Part shown: piece by piece, positions 1-6,839 of the stretch
Layout of the letters: the number at the start of each line of letters is the position of its first letter
Position numbering within the stretch: the first letter of the stretch is position 1
Source: Acidobacteriota bacterium
GTDB taxonomy: Bacteria > Acidobacteriota > Vicinamibacteria > Vicinamibacterales > 2-12-FULL-66-21
Reading direction: 5' to 3'
Assembly: GCA_020200195.1 (NCBI GenBank)
Contig: JAIVJE010000084.1
Coordinates: 1-9,103, forward strand
Length of the DNA: 9,103 nucleotides
Made by a program: the position numbers and the translations under genes
Notes under the pieces: generated by a model
What the model saw: only the letters and a program-made list of their open reading frames with translations
What the model was told of the DNA's origin: nothing
The model's database searches: none

Positions 1-1149
1 GCCTGGCTGCCCGTGGGCTCGGACGTGGACAGCGCTGAGGAAGCGCCGGTGCCGGCGAACAGCCAACAATCGGCGACGTCCGTCGTGGACGCCGAGTACT
101 CGCCACTCGCGACACTCGCTCCACGCTACTGGCTGCCGGTGATTGAGGCCGATGACCGAGAGCTGAGTGTCGGGGCAGCGACCAGCGGCTTTGATGCGTT
201 GGGCCGACATGCGTACGGCGCCACGCTGTCGTTCACGCTGAGACGCGAACGGCCTGATTGGCAGCTCGCCTACGCTTACGATCGCTGGCGTCCCACGCTC
301 TTCGTGAGTGTCGCCGACGATACCGACCTGTTCCGCGACGCGGAAGTACGTACCCGCGAGGTGAACGGCGGCGCGCTCTTCCCGATCAAACGCGTCCGGT
401 GGGCGCAGAACCTGTTGATGGCGTTCAACGCGTCAAGGGACACGGTGCGGTGCGATACGGGATGCGAAGAGGGGATCGTGCCGTCGACCGCCACGCGCAG
501 GTCGCTCCGTTTCGGCTGGACCTACGACAGCGCGAAGACCTACGGCTACTCGGTCAGCGCCGAGCGTGGCATTCGGTTGAGGGTCACTGGCGAACTGACG
601 CGCGAGGCATTTGGTTCGGACGACAACGCCGGCGCCGTCACGGGAGATGCGCGCATTTACCGTCGTGCCTGGCCCCGCCACGGCGCTATCGCTGCTCGAC
701 TGGCCGGCGCAACATCATGGGGTGACAGCGCCGCGCGGCGCGTGTTCAGCGCGAGCGGCCCGGGACCGCAGGACCTCGATTTTGATTTCGGCGTGAACGC
801 GATCGGACTGCTCCGCGGTTTTGCGTCCGACGCGGTCGTGGGGCGCCATGCGGCGCTCGCCAACCTCGACTACCGCTTTCCGCTGCGTTACGTCGAGCGC
901 GGCGTCGGGACCGTCCCCTTTTTCCTCCGATCGGCCCACGCCGCGGTGTTCGCCGACGCCGGCCACGCCTGGAGCCGTGACTTCGTTCGCTCGCAGTCGC
1001 GCGTGTCGGCCGGCGCCGAGCTGTCTCTAGATATCGTCGTCGCCTACTGGCTGCCCCTCACCTTCACCACCGGCGCGGCCTGGCGGCACGACGGCAACAC
1101 CGACAGGCGTGGCATCGTCGCCTTCGGTCGGATTGGGAGAGCCTTCTGA
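1..1149 (+). CDS. Outer-membrane beta-barrel protein, C-terminal part (5' end outside window)
   Basis: The frame is open from base 1 to a TGA at 1147-1149, so this is the 3' end of a longer gene; the GTG at 13 is in frame but is probably not the true start. The roughly 380 visible residues look like an outer-membrane barrel. Alternating polar and aromatic strands run through the whole segment, for example around YGATLSFTLRR and WQLAYAYDRWRP. Charged loop-like stretches lie between them, and the protein ends in a terminal phenylalanine (GRIGRAF), the usual barrel-assembly signal. The segment LATLAPRYWLPV near its start resembles the linker into the barrel of proteins with an N-terminal TolB/PD40 beta-propeller, or of surface-antigen (BamA-like) proteins. 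Any propeller would lie upstream and cannot be seen. The 54-base gap to the next gene and the unrelated function suggest it is not part of the polyamine pair. The barrel assignment is fairly sure; the exact family is inferred. Confidence 0.68.
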   Translation, partial: AWLPVGSDVDSAEEAPVPANSQQSATSVVDAEYSPLATLAPRYWLPVIEADDRELSVGAATSGFDALGRHAYGATLSFTLRRERPDWQLAYAYDRWRPTLFVSVADDTDLFRDAEVRTREVNGGALFPIKRVRWAQNLLMAFNASRDTVRCDTGCEEGIVPSTATRRSLRFGWTYDSAKTYGYSVSAERGIRLRVTGELTREAFGSDDNAGAVTGDARIYRRAWPRHGAIAARLAGATSWGDSAARRVFSASGPGPQDLDFDFGVNAIGLLRGFASDAVVGRHAALANLDYRFPLRYVERGVGTVPFFLRSAHAAVFADAGHAWSRDFVRSQSRVSAGAELSLDIVVAYWLPLTFTTGAAWRHDGNTDRRGIVAFGRIGRAF

Positions 1150-1188
1150 GACTCGCTGGAGGAAGCTGTAGGCCACCTTGCCCGCAGT

Positions 1189-1194
1189 TACAAT
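1189..1194 (+). promoter_or_regulatory. Candidate -10 box (TACAAT) for the speY-speB pair
   Basis: TACAAT lies nine bases before the ATG at 1204, matching five of six bases of the bacterial -10 consensus. No good -35 box is found 16-18 bases upstream, and there is no Shine-Dalgarno sequence before the ATG. If this box is used, transcription would start within a few bases of the ATG, giving a nearly leaderless mRNA. This is a weak call from sequence alone. Confidence 0.3.
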
Positions 1195-1203
1195 GAGTGC
1201 GCG

Positions 1204-2277
1204 ATGACCAAGAAGTCCCGCTTTCTGCGCGTTCCGGTCGAGCCCTTCGAGATCAAATCCGGAGTGACCGCAGACGACGTGCTGGCGCGAATGGAGCACA
1301 TCTCCTTTCAGGGGCGCAATCTGGCGAGCGCCCGCCGGATCTGGGAAAAGATGCTCGGCGACGACTGCACGATTTTTCTTGGCATGGCCGGTGCCCTCAG
1401 CGCGGGCGGCCTGCGCATGATCGTCGCGCACCTGGTCGCGCGCCGCTACGTGGACTGTCTGGTTTCAACCGGCGCGAATCTGTACCACGACCTCCACGAG
1501 ACGCGGGGACGGCGCCATTACGTCGGCTCACCGCGAGAGAACGACGCGGCGCTGCAGGCCGATCACATCGATCGCGTGTACGACACCTATGCCAGCGAAG
1601 ACGAATTCGTCGAGAACGATGAATGGATCGCCGAGTTCGCGCTGACGCTCGAGCGGCGGCCGTACACGTCGCGCGAGTTCCTCTACAAGCTCGGCGAACA
1701 TCTCTGGAAGGAAACGGGGCGCGACGGGATCCTGACGGCGGCGTACCGCGCATCGGTACCGATCTATTGTCCTGCCATCGCCGACTCCTCCATCGGAATG
1801 GGTCTGTCGCAGGCACGGCATCGGGACGTCCAGGCAGGCCAGATCGACGTCATCGGCGACATCATCGAGTCGGCCAACGTGGTGATTCGGCGCCCGCGGA
1901 CCGCATCCATTGTCCTCGGCGGCGGAACACCCAAGAATTTCATCAACCAGGCGAGCGTACAGGCTGAGTTTTACGACGACCGGGTCGGTGGGCACCGGTA
2001 TGCGGTGCAGATCGTGACTGACGTGCCGCACTTCGGCGGCGCCTCGGGCTCGAGCCTCGAAGAGGCGCAGAGCTGGGGCAAGCTCGCCGCGGATGCCGAG
2101 CAGGTCACGGTCCACTGCGATGCCACCATCGCACTGCCGCTCCTGACGACTGCGCTTGCCACGAGCGGGTCCGAACGGCTCGCGGGTCGCACGCTGCTGC
2201 GATTCGGCCTCGACGGCCCGGTCATGTCCATCGACGGGCGGCCGTTGCCGCCCGCGCGCTACGAGGCACGGGAATGA
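1204..2277 (+). CDS. speY: Deoxyhypusine synthase-like polyamine enzyme (SpeY / homospermidine synthase-like)
   Basis: This 357-residue protein has the deoxyhypusine synthase (DHS) fold signatures in order: FLGMAGALSAGG, STGANLYHD (residues 88-96), PIYCPAIADSSIG, a glycine-rich NAD-site segment IVLGGGTPKNFI (GGG at 239-241), and SWGK with the lysine at residue 293. That lysine aligns with the lysine of human DHS that carries the aminobutyl group. The length is normal for the family. Bacteria lack eIF5A, the usual DHS substrate. Bacterial homologues are known or proposed to move the aminobutyl group of a polyamine onto a small amine, for example to make homospermidine. The ATG at 1204 is chosen because it gives the normal N terminus; it has no clear Shine-Dalgarno sequence. 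The stop overlaps the start of the agmatinase gene by four bases (ATGA), so the two are probably co-translated and act in one pathway. The family is certain; the exact substrate is not. Confidence 0.9.
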   Translation: MTKKSRFLRVPVEPFEIKSGVTADDVLARMEHISFQGRNLASARRIWEKMLGDDCTIFLGMAGALSAGGLRMIVAHLVARRYVDCLVSTGANLYHDLHETRGRRHYVGSPRENDAALQADHIDRVYDTYASEDEFVENDEWIAEFALTLERRPYTSREFLYKLGEHLWKETGRDGILTAAYRASVPIYCPAIADSSIGMGLSQARHRDVQAGQIDVIGDIIESANVVIRRPRTASIVLGGGTPKNFINQASVQAEFYDDRVGGHRYAVQIVTDVPHFGGASGSSLEEAQSWGKLAADAEQVTVHCDATIALPLLTTALATSGSERLAGRTLLRFGLDGPVMSIDGRPLPPARYEARE

Positions 2278-3176
2278 GTTTTCCTTTCGAGTACGACCAT
2301 GGCGTCCCGCTCGCCTTCGGGGGGGCGCTGCCAGAAAAGTGCGGATTCGATGACGCCCGCGTCGTCATCCTGCCGGTGCCGGTGGACCGGACAACCACGT
2401 ACGTCGGCGGCACGCGAAATGGCCCTCGCGAGATCCTGCAGGCCTCGTCACATATGGAATTATGGGACGAGGAACTGGGCGCAGACGTGCACGGCGTCGG
2501 CATCTTCACGCTGCCCGAAATGGAACTGCCGTTCGGTGAACTGGAACCGCTCATGGCGGAAATCCGGCGCGTCGCCGCGGAGGTGTTGTCCCGGGGCAAG
2601 TTTCTCGTGACGTTGGGTGGCGAGCATTCGATCACGCCGCCGGTCGTCGCCGCCGCGGCCGCCCGGCATCCCGGCATGTCGGTGCTGCAGATCGACGCGC
2701 ACGCCGACCTGCGTGACTGTTATATGGGCACGCCGCACAATCATGCATGCGCCATGCGGCGCAGCCTGGAGCATGCGCCCGTGACCCAGGTCGGGATTCG
2801 GAGCATGTCGACGGAGGAGGCGCAGGCGGCATCCAACCTCAACACGACAATCTTTTATGACGTCAGCATGCGGCGGGACCCGGCCTGGATCGACCGTGTG
2901 GTCGACACGCTCACCGACGAGGTGTACGTCACCATCGACGTCGACGGCTTGGACCCGGCCATCATGCCGGCGACCGGCACGCCGGAGCCGGGTGGGTTGT
3001 CGTGGTACGAAACCCTCGCACTTCTGCGCGCCACGATCGAGCGTCGCACCGTCATCGCCTGCGACGTCGTCGAGCTGAGCCCGCTGCCAGGCATCCTGGC
3101 GCCGAACTTCCTCTGCGCCAAGCTGGTTTACAAGATCCTCACCTATCGGTTCGCGTCAGAGCTGACCGCCCGCTAA
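2274..3176 (+). CDS. speB: Agmatinase-family ureohydrolase
   Basis: This 300-residue protein belongs to the arginase/agmatinase family, which uses a two-manganese centre to split urea from a guanidino compound. The metal ligands are all visible: GGEHS with His118, DAHAD with Asp141, His143 and Asp145, and TIDVDGLDP with Asp222 and Asp224. The length fits bacterial agmatinases. The loop after DAHAD (TPHNHACAMRR) and the later TGTPEPGG segment fit agmatinase better than arginase. The start is the ATG of the ATGA overlap with the preceding DHS-like gene. Agmatine, giving putrescine plus urea, is the likeliest substrate. An aminopropyl- or aminobutyl-agmatine made by a partner enzyme is also possible, since some SpeB-like enzymes act on substituted agmatines. 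The protein has no signal peptide and should be cytoplasmic. Confidence 0.9.
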   Translation: MSFPFEYDHGVPLAFGGALPEKCGFDDARVVILPVPVDRTTTYVGGTRNGPREILQASSHMELWDEELGADVHGVGIFTLPEMELPFGELEPLMAEIRRVAAEVLSRGKFLVTLGGEHSITPPVVAAAAARHPGMSVLQIDAHADLRDCYMGTPHNHACAMRRSLEHAPVTQVGIRSMSTEEAQAASNLNTTIFYDVSMRRDPAWIDRVVDTLTDEVYVTIDVDGLDPAIMPATGTPEPGGLSWYETLALLRATIERRTVIACDVVELSPLPGILAPNFLCAKLVYKILTYRFASELTAR

Positions 3177-3178
3177 TC

Positions 3179-3305
3179 GGGGACAGCCACCTTTTTCAGG
3201 GAGGGACAGCCACCTTTTCCCCGGCGAGAAGGCCTCCTGACCTTTTTCCCCCACAAAAGCACTCAAAAAAAGGTGGCTGTCCCCACTGAAAAGGTGGCTG
3301 TCCCC
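3179..3305. repeat. Inverted cluster of four GGGGACAGCCACCTTTT repeats
   Basis: Two forward copies (3179-3196 and 3203-3218) read GGGGACAGCCACCTTTTT or a one-base-shorter version. Two reverse copies (3265-3284 and 3289-3305) read AAAAGGTGGCTGTCCCC with extra A residues in the first. The outer pair extends into CAG/CTG, so the inverted match is about 20 bases with one T-run length difference. The whole block is a nested imperfect inverted repeat with a roughly 45-base centre that could form a long hairpin or cruciform. It starts three bases after the speB stop codon. The form resembles REP-like elements dispersed by single-strand (RAYT-type) transposases. The T/A runs could also help end transcription from speB, but no classic compact terminator stem is seen. 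Confidence 0.85.
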
Positions 3306-3333
3306 AATCGCGTATTGGTTACCCCTTCAGGCT

Positions 3334-3348
3334 GTATACGAGGTATAC
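3334..3348. promoter_or_regulatory. Perfect palindrome GTATAC-GAG-GTATAC, candidate operator
   Basis: Two GTATAC hexamers flank GAG, giving a 15-base inverted repeat centred at 3341, immediately before the regulator gene. It overlaps the candidate -10 box at 3344-3349. Its core, ATACgaGGTAT, matches the core of two palindromes found after the same gene. A protein bound here would block the promoter, so autorepression by the regulator is a reasonable inference. There is no direct evidence of binding. Confidence 0.45.
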
Positions 3349-3349
3349 T
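3344..3349 (+). promoter_or_regulatory. Candidate -10 box (TATACT) of the regulator gene
   Basis: TATACT matches five of six bases of the -10 consensus and ends seven bases before the GTG at 3357. No Shine-Dalgarno sequence precedes that GTG. This is the spacing expected when transcription starts at the start codon itself (leaderless mRNA). No -35 box with normal spacing is visible; TTGGTT at 3315-3320 is badly spaced. Confidence 0.4.
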
Positions 3350-3356
3350 CCCGGCC

Positions 3357-5975
3357 GTGGCGGGACTCTACGAACAGGCCTTGCTCGCGCTGGAACGCGG
3401 TCATGGGGCGGAGGCAGCCGCCCACCTCGTGCGCGCGCTCAAGCAACCGGGTCTCCGGCGCGAGGATCAGATCCAGATGCGTTGCGCGCTGGCCGAAGCC
3501 TGGCTGCTCCAGGATGACCTCCGGCAGGCGGCTGACGCGCTTGGAAAGCCGCCCGAGGTCCGCGAACGGCTGGACCCTGCGCGGCTCTCGGATCTGTGGC
3601 GATTGCACGGTCGCATCGCGGTCTCGAGCGGTGAAACGTCGCGTGGCATCGCATTTCTGACCAAAGCGTTGACGCAGGCCGAGCGCGCGCACGACTCGCG
3701 GGCGATCGGGCTGGCGCACTACGAGCTGGGCCACTGTTATCGGCAGGTGGGCGACACGGCGATTGTGCGCGAGCACCTCACGAGCTCGGCGTCGGCGCTC
3801 CACGCTGCCGGCGATCGTCGTCACCTGGCGATGGTGCATTCGCTGTCGGGCGTGGCCCTGGCGCAAGAAGGCAGACTGGACGAGGCGATGGCTGCGCTGC
3901 GGCAGGCCGAACGGCTCGCGGAGATTCACCTGATCCGCGGCGAGCATGACGCGGCGAGCCGCTGTCTGCAAAAATCGCGGGACGCCTACGGCGAATACGG
4001 CGCGCACACGAGCCGCTGGTACCAATGGTCCCTCCAGGTGGTCGAAGCGCGGCTGGCCCTGCGACGAGGACAGGAGGCGCAGGCGCTCCCGCTCGCGACT
4101 GAGGTCGCCACTTCCCGGGATGCGCCGACGGGGTACGCCCTCCAGGCGGAGCTGATTGCCGTCGAGGCGCTGCTCGCGTCCGGCCGACTCGCCGACGCGC
4201 AGGAACACCTCGATGGTGTCGCCGCGCGCATCCAGGCCGGGTCCATGAGCAGCACCTGGGGAGAGTTTCTGCGCCTGCGCGGGCGCCTGCATGCGGCGGG
4301 TGGCCGATCGACCGAGGCTTACCATGACTTCGGGCAGAGCGTCAGCGTCTTCGACCTTCTGGGGGAGCGATATCAGGCAGGCCTCAGCTATCTCGAACTG
4401 GGCCGCCTCGCGGCCGCGGCCGGGGCCCGCTCGAGGGCTACGCGCTACCTGACCGACGCGGTCCAGATCTTCGAGTACCTGGGCGCGGCACCCGATCTCG
4501 CCGACGCGCGCGCGGCACTCACCGACATTCCGTCGGCGGGAACGGGCGACTACGTCGGCGTTCAAATGGACGGGGACGCCGCCATCGTCCGGCGGATCGT
4601 GGATGCGGCGGTGATGCCGGCCTTGCTCGCACGCGAGGGGGCGACGGCGCTGCTCGAAGCGTGCGACGCGCAGGCCGCCGCCATCTTCGTGCAGAACGCC
4701 GCGGGTGTCGTGCGCGTGGTGGCTTGTGCGGGATGCGACGCCGACCGTGCGCGCGCGCTCGCGGCAGCCGCCGTACGGGTGTCGGCTGGCGGCGCCTCTC
4801 CTTCTTTGATGGTCGAACCACTTGGACGCGATCCGGAGGGCGCGCGCTTCGCGGTCGTCTCGAGCGCGCGGACGCTGAGCGCGTCGGTCCTGCAGCGCGG
4901 TCGAACGCTGTGTGCGGTGTTGCGCCAGGGATTCGACCTGTGCTCGGCCCGTGAACGCCCGGCCGAACCAGCCGGCGGCGCGCTGGAACGACCCTTGGAG
5001 CCGCTACTGCCGGGATTCGTCTGCGCCAGCGCTGCGATGCAGCGGGTGGCGGACCAGATCCAGCGGATGCAGGGCAACGACCTCACTGTGCTCGTGACCG
5101 GCGAAAGCGGTACTGGCAAGGATCTCGTGGCGCGCGCCATCCACGCGGGCTCCCTCCGGCGGTCCAACATGTTCCTTCCGTACAACTGCACGAGCGCGAC
5201 GCGCGAGCTGGCCGATAGTCAGCTCTTCGGCCACCGGCGCGGCAGCTTCACGGGCGCGGTTGCGGATCAGCCAGGCGTCCTGCGGACCGCGGTCGGTGGC
5301 ACGCTGTTCCTGGATGAAGTGGGAGACCTGCCACTCGACGTGCAGCCGAAACTCCTTCGGTTCCTGGAACAGGGAGAAGTCCTGCCCGTTGGAGACACCC
5401 GCCCTCAGCGCGTCGACGTGCGGGTGGTCGCCGCAACCAACGCGGACCTCGAGCATCGCGTGGCTGACGGGAAATTCCGCGAAGATCTGTTCTACCGTCT
5501 CAGCGTCATCCGAATCCACGTCCCGCCCCTGCGCGAGCGTCGTGAGGAGATCCCGCATCTGAGCACCTTTTTCCTGCGCGAGGCCTGCGATCGACTGGGA
5601 CGGCCGGGAACGCGCTTGAACCAGGACACGCTGGACCTCTTCGACACGTTTCCCTGGCCGGGCAACGTGCGGCAACTCCGCAACGAGGTGCAGCGCGCGG
5701 TCGCCATGGTGACCCCGGGCGGACTGATCACGCCGGATGTCCTCTCACCCATCTTCGGCGCCACGACGTCCGAGGCGTCGGCGCTGCGGTCGCACGGCCG
5801 CCGGACCACGCTGGCGGCCGCCATCGGAAAGCTCGAACGGGAGATGATCGAGGCCGCGCTCGAACGGGCCGCGGGCAATATTTCCGAGACCGCTCGACTG
5901 CTGGGACTCACCCGGCGCGGGCTGTACTTGAAGATGGAACGACTCGGCGTCGGCGCCGCCAGCCTGGATAACTAG
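3357..5975 (+). CDS. Sigma-54-interacting regulator: TPR - GAF-like - AAA+ - Fis HTH
   Basis: This 872-residue protein (from GTG 3357) is a bacterial enhancer-binding protein without a receiver domain. Residues 1 to about 400 are helical TPR-type repeats, for example AHYELGHCYRQVGD at 120-133 and HSLSGVALAQEGRLDEAM at 161-178. Residues about 404-545 look like a degenerate GAF sensor. The AAA+ domain from about 553 has Walker A GESGTGKD (582-589), a sigma-54 contact loop reading GSFTGA (629-634), Walker B LFLDEV (650-655) and the arginine-finger segment FREDLFYRL (707-715). A Fis-type helix-turn-helix lies at about 842-864. The canonical loop is GAFTGA; Ala to Ser is mild, so activity is likely kept. 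An upstream in-frame GTG at 3273 would put 28 extra residues inside the repeat cluster, so 3357 is preferred. The signal is unknown; TPRs suggest control by protein contact. Its targets are not identifiable from this window. Confidence 0.88.
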   Translation: MAGLYEQALLALERGHGAEAAAHLVRALKQPGLRREDQIQMRCALAEAWLLQDDLRQAADALGKPPEVRERLDPARLSDLWRLHGRIAVSSGETSRGIAFLTKALTQAERAHDSRAIGLAHYELGHCYRQVGDTAIVREHLTSSASALHAAGDRRHLAMVHSLSGVALAQEGRLDEAMAALRQAERLAEIHLIRGEHDAASRCLQKSRDAYGEYGAHTSRWYQWSLQVVEARLALRRGQEAQALPLATEVATSRDAPTGYALQAELIAVEALLASGRLADAQEHLDGVAARIQAGSMSSTWGEFLRLRGRLHAAGGRSTEAYHDFGQSVSVFDLLGERYQAGLSYLELGRLAAAAGARSRATRYLTDAVQIFEYLGAAPDLADARAALTDIPSAGTGDYVGVQMDGDAAIVRRIVDAAVMPALLAREGATALLEACDAQAAAIFVQNAAGVVRVVACAGCDADRARALAAAAVRVSAGGASPSLMVEPLGRDPEGARFAVVSSARTLSASVLQRGRTLCAVLRQGFDLCSARERPAEPAGGALERPLEPLLPGFVCASAAMQRVADQIQRMQGNDLTVLVTGESGTGKDLVARAIHAGSLRRSNMFLPYNCTSATRELADSQLFGHRRGSFTGAVADQPGVLRTAVGGTLFLDEVGDLPLDVQPKLLRFLEQGEVLPVGDTRPQRVDVRVVAATNADLEHRVADGKFREDLFYRLSVIRIHVPPLRERREEIPHLSTFFLREACDRLGRPGTRLNQDTLDLFDTFPWPGNVRQLRNEVQRAVAMVTPGGLITPDVLSPIFGATTSEASALRSHGRRTTLAAAIGKLEREMIEAALERAAGNISETARLLGLTRRGLYLKMERLGVGAASLDN

Positions 5976-5989
5976 ATACCGGGTATCCA
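5973..5989. promoter_or_regulatory. Palindrome TAGATACC-G-GGTATCCA, candidate operator copy
   Basis: The perfect inner palindrome is GATACC-G-GGTATC (5975-5987), and the outer bases extend it with one mismatch. It overlaps the TAG stop codon of the regulator. No T-run follows, so a Rho-independent terminator is unlikely. The core ATACCgGGTAT matches the site upstream of the same gene. Confidence 0.42.
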
Positions 5990-6003
5990 CCGATCGACGC
6001 CTT

Positions 6004-6020
6004 TGGATACCTGGTAGCCA
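6004..6020. promoter_or_regulatory. Imperfect palindrome TGGATACC-T-GGTAGCCA, candidate operator copy
   Basis: Eight-base arms flank a single T with one mismatch between arms. The centre lies about 31 bases from that of the palindrome at 5973-5989, about three helical turns, so the two sites would face the same side of the DNA. They lie about 145-190 bases before the PilZ start codon, a usual distance for enhancer-binding-protein sites, but no sigma-54 promoter (GG-N10-GC) is found between them and that gene. Confidence 0.38.
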
Positions 6021-6154
6021 CATCCTGCGACGCTGGCGAAACCGCTCACGGCCCATAACTCCTTCCTGTTGAACGATTGCAGCGACTTGCGGGACCCTGT
6101 TCCGTTACGCCGTTTTCGGGCGCGCGACTTGATAAAGAGCACGCGAACGACATC

Positions 6155-6160
6155 GGAGGA
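6155..6160 (+). promoter_or_regulatory. Ribosome binding site GGAGGA fixing the PilZ gene start
   Basis: GGAGGA lies four bases before the ATG at 6165. It decides that ATG over an upstream in-frame TTG at 6069, which would add 32 residues with no family resemblance. Confidence 0.75.
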
Positions 6161-6164
6161 CACC

Positions 6165-6596
6165 ATGGAGCAGCGGCTTCGACTCGTGCAAAGCAGCCAG
6201 AGCCGATCGGACAAGCGGTCGGCGGAACGTCGGCCACTCCGTCTGCCCGCCCAGATCGTGTGGAAGGACGCCAAGGGCACAACCCGAATGGCCGCCGTGG
6301 TGACCCGCGATGCCAGCGACCATGGCGTCAGCGTCGAGTGTCAGGGGGGCACGCCGATCCCCTTGTTTCGCATGGTTTACTTCCAGATCGATCGAGACGT
6401 GCGCCACAGAACCGATGTCCCGGCTGCCCTCCGCAAGACGAACGTTCTGTCCGCCATCTTCCGCGTCGGCGCGTGCAGCCAGTCCACCGGCACGCCGACC
6501 GAGTACGCGCTCCGCCTGCTGGTCGAACCGGAACGGCGCGTGACGGCCGAACCTGTCGCGACGTGGCAGTCCGAGGCCGGCACCATGACGGCGTGA
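6165..6596 (+). CDS. PilZ-domain protein, putative c-di-GMP receptor
   Basis: This 143-residue protein has the two PilZ signatures: RxxxR at Arg22-Arg26 (RRPLR) and DxSxxG at Asp49-Ser51-Gly54 (DASDHG), with beta-rich sequence between and after them. Both motifs contact cyclic di-GMP in known PilZ proteins and both are intact here, so binding is likely. There is no other domain, signal peptide or membrane segment, which makes it a stand-alone cytoplasmic adaptor. Such proteins act in motility, surface attachment or polysaccharide output, but nothing nearby shows which. The strong GGAGGA site sets the start. The 189-base spacer upstream holds two palindromes and nothing else I can call. The gene is followed directly by a repeat array. 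Confidence 0.82.
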   Translation: MEQRLRLVQSSQSRSDKRSAERRPLRLPAQIVWKDAKGTTRMAAVVTRDASDHGVSVECQGGTPIPLFRMVYFQIDRDVRHRTDVPAALRKTNVLSAIFRVGACSQSTGTPTEYALRLLVEPERRVTAEPVATWQSEAGTMTA

Positions 6597-6604
6597 ACAC
6601 AACA

Positions 6605-6700
6605 GGTTCTGCACGGCTGGTTCTGCACGGCTGGTTCCGCACGAGTGGTTCCGCACAGCGGGTTCCGCACGGGTGGTTCTCCACGGTAGTTCCGCACGTA
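6605..6700. repeat. 14-bp tandem array, seven units of GGTTCYGCACGGNT type
   Basis: Consecutive units start at 6605, 6619, 6633, 6647, 6661, 6675 and 6688. The first two, GGTTCTGCACGGCT, are identical. The next three keep GGTTCCGCAC and vary in the last four bases. The last two are 13 bases long and more diverged. The unit is two heptamers, so the underlying period may be seven. It begins eight bases after the PilZ stop codon. No reading frame in it resembles a protein. Confidence 0.9.
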
Positions 6701-6714
6701 ACAGTCGGCGTCAG

Positions 6715-6745
6715 TTCGTCCCGGACATGGCACGATTCGTCCCGG
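6715..6745. repeat. Direct repeat of TTCGTCCCGG, 21 bases apart
   Basis: TTCGTCCCGG occurs at 6715-6724 and again at 6736-6745. The spacing of 21 is three heptamers, in keeping with the seven-base rhythm of the flanking arrays. Two copies only, so this may be chance. Confidence 0.45.
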
Positions 6746-6794
6746 GAACTTCCCCAATCGCGTTAAAGCTCCACCACGAGTCCACACTTGGGGT

Positions 6795-6816
6795 AGGCTG
6801 ATCACTCGCTCAGCCT
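6795..6816. other. Small hairpin AGGCTGA / TCAGCCT in the tldD leader region
   Basis: A perfect seven-base stem (6795-6801 and 6810-6816) encloses an eight-base loop. There is no T-run after it, so it is not a standard terminator. It sits about 90 bases before the tldD start in otherwise unexplained sequence and could be a leader structure or chance. Confidence 0.3.
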
Positions 6817-6839
6817 CTGCGAACCCGTGCGATCAGATC

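Noticed and set aside
1193..1207. Four-codon upstream frame (Met-Ser-Ala-Arg) whose stop overlaps the speY start
   Set aside because: ATG at 1193 overlaps the candidate -10 box and would lie outside the transcript if that box is used. Too short to support.
3273..3356. N-terminal extension of the regulator from GTG 3273
   Set aside because: The extra 28 residues are a translation of the repeat cluster and the palindrome. The GTG at 3357 begins the helical TPR region.
3327..4565. Long minus-strand open frame (412 codons) opposite the regulator's TPR region
   Set aside because: Arginine-rich composition with no recognisable domain. GC-rich coding DNA often leaves the antisense frame open, and the + strand frame has clear domains.
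5975..6020. Rho-independent terminator after the regulator
   Set aside because: The palindromes have short stems with one-base centres and no following T-run. Their shared core fits protein-binding sites better.
6021..6164. Sigma-54 promoter upstream of the PilZ gene
   Set aside because: Checked each GG for a GC ten bases later with flanking TGG/TTGC context on the + strand and found none.
6105..6656. Minus-strand open frame (183 codons) covering the PilZ gene and part of the 14-bp array
   Set aside because: Its first residues are just a translation of the tandem repeat and the rest is antisense to the PilZ domain.
6605..6700. Possible CRISPR array
   Set aside because: Units are 14 bases with no spacers between them, so it is a plain tandem repeat.
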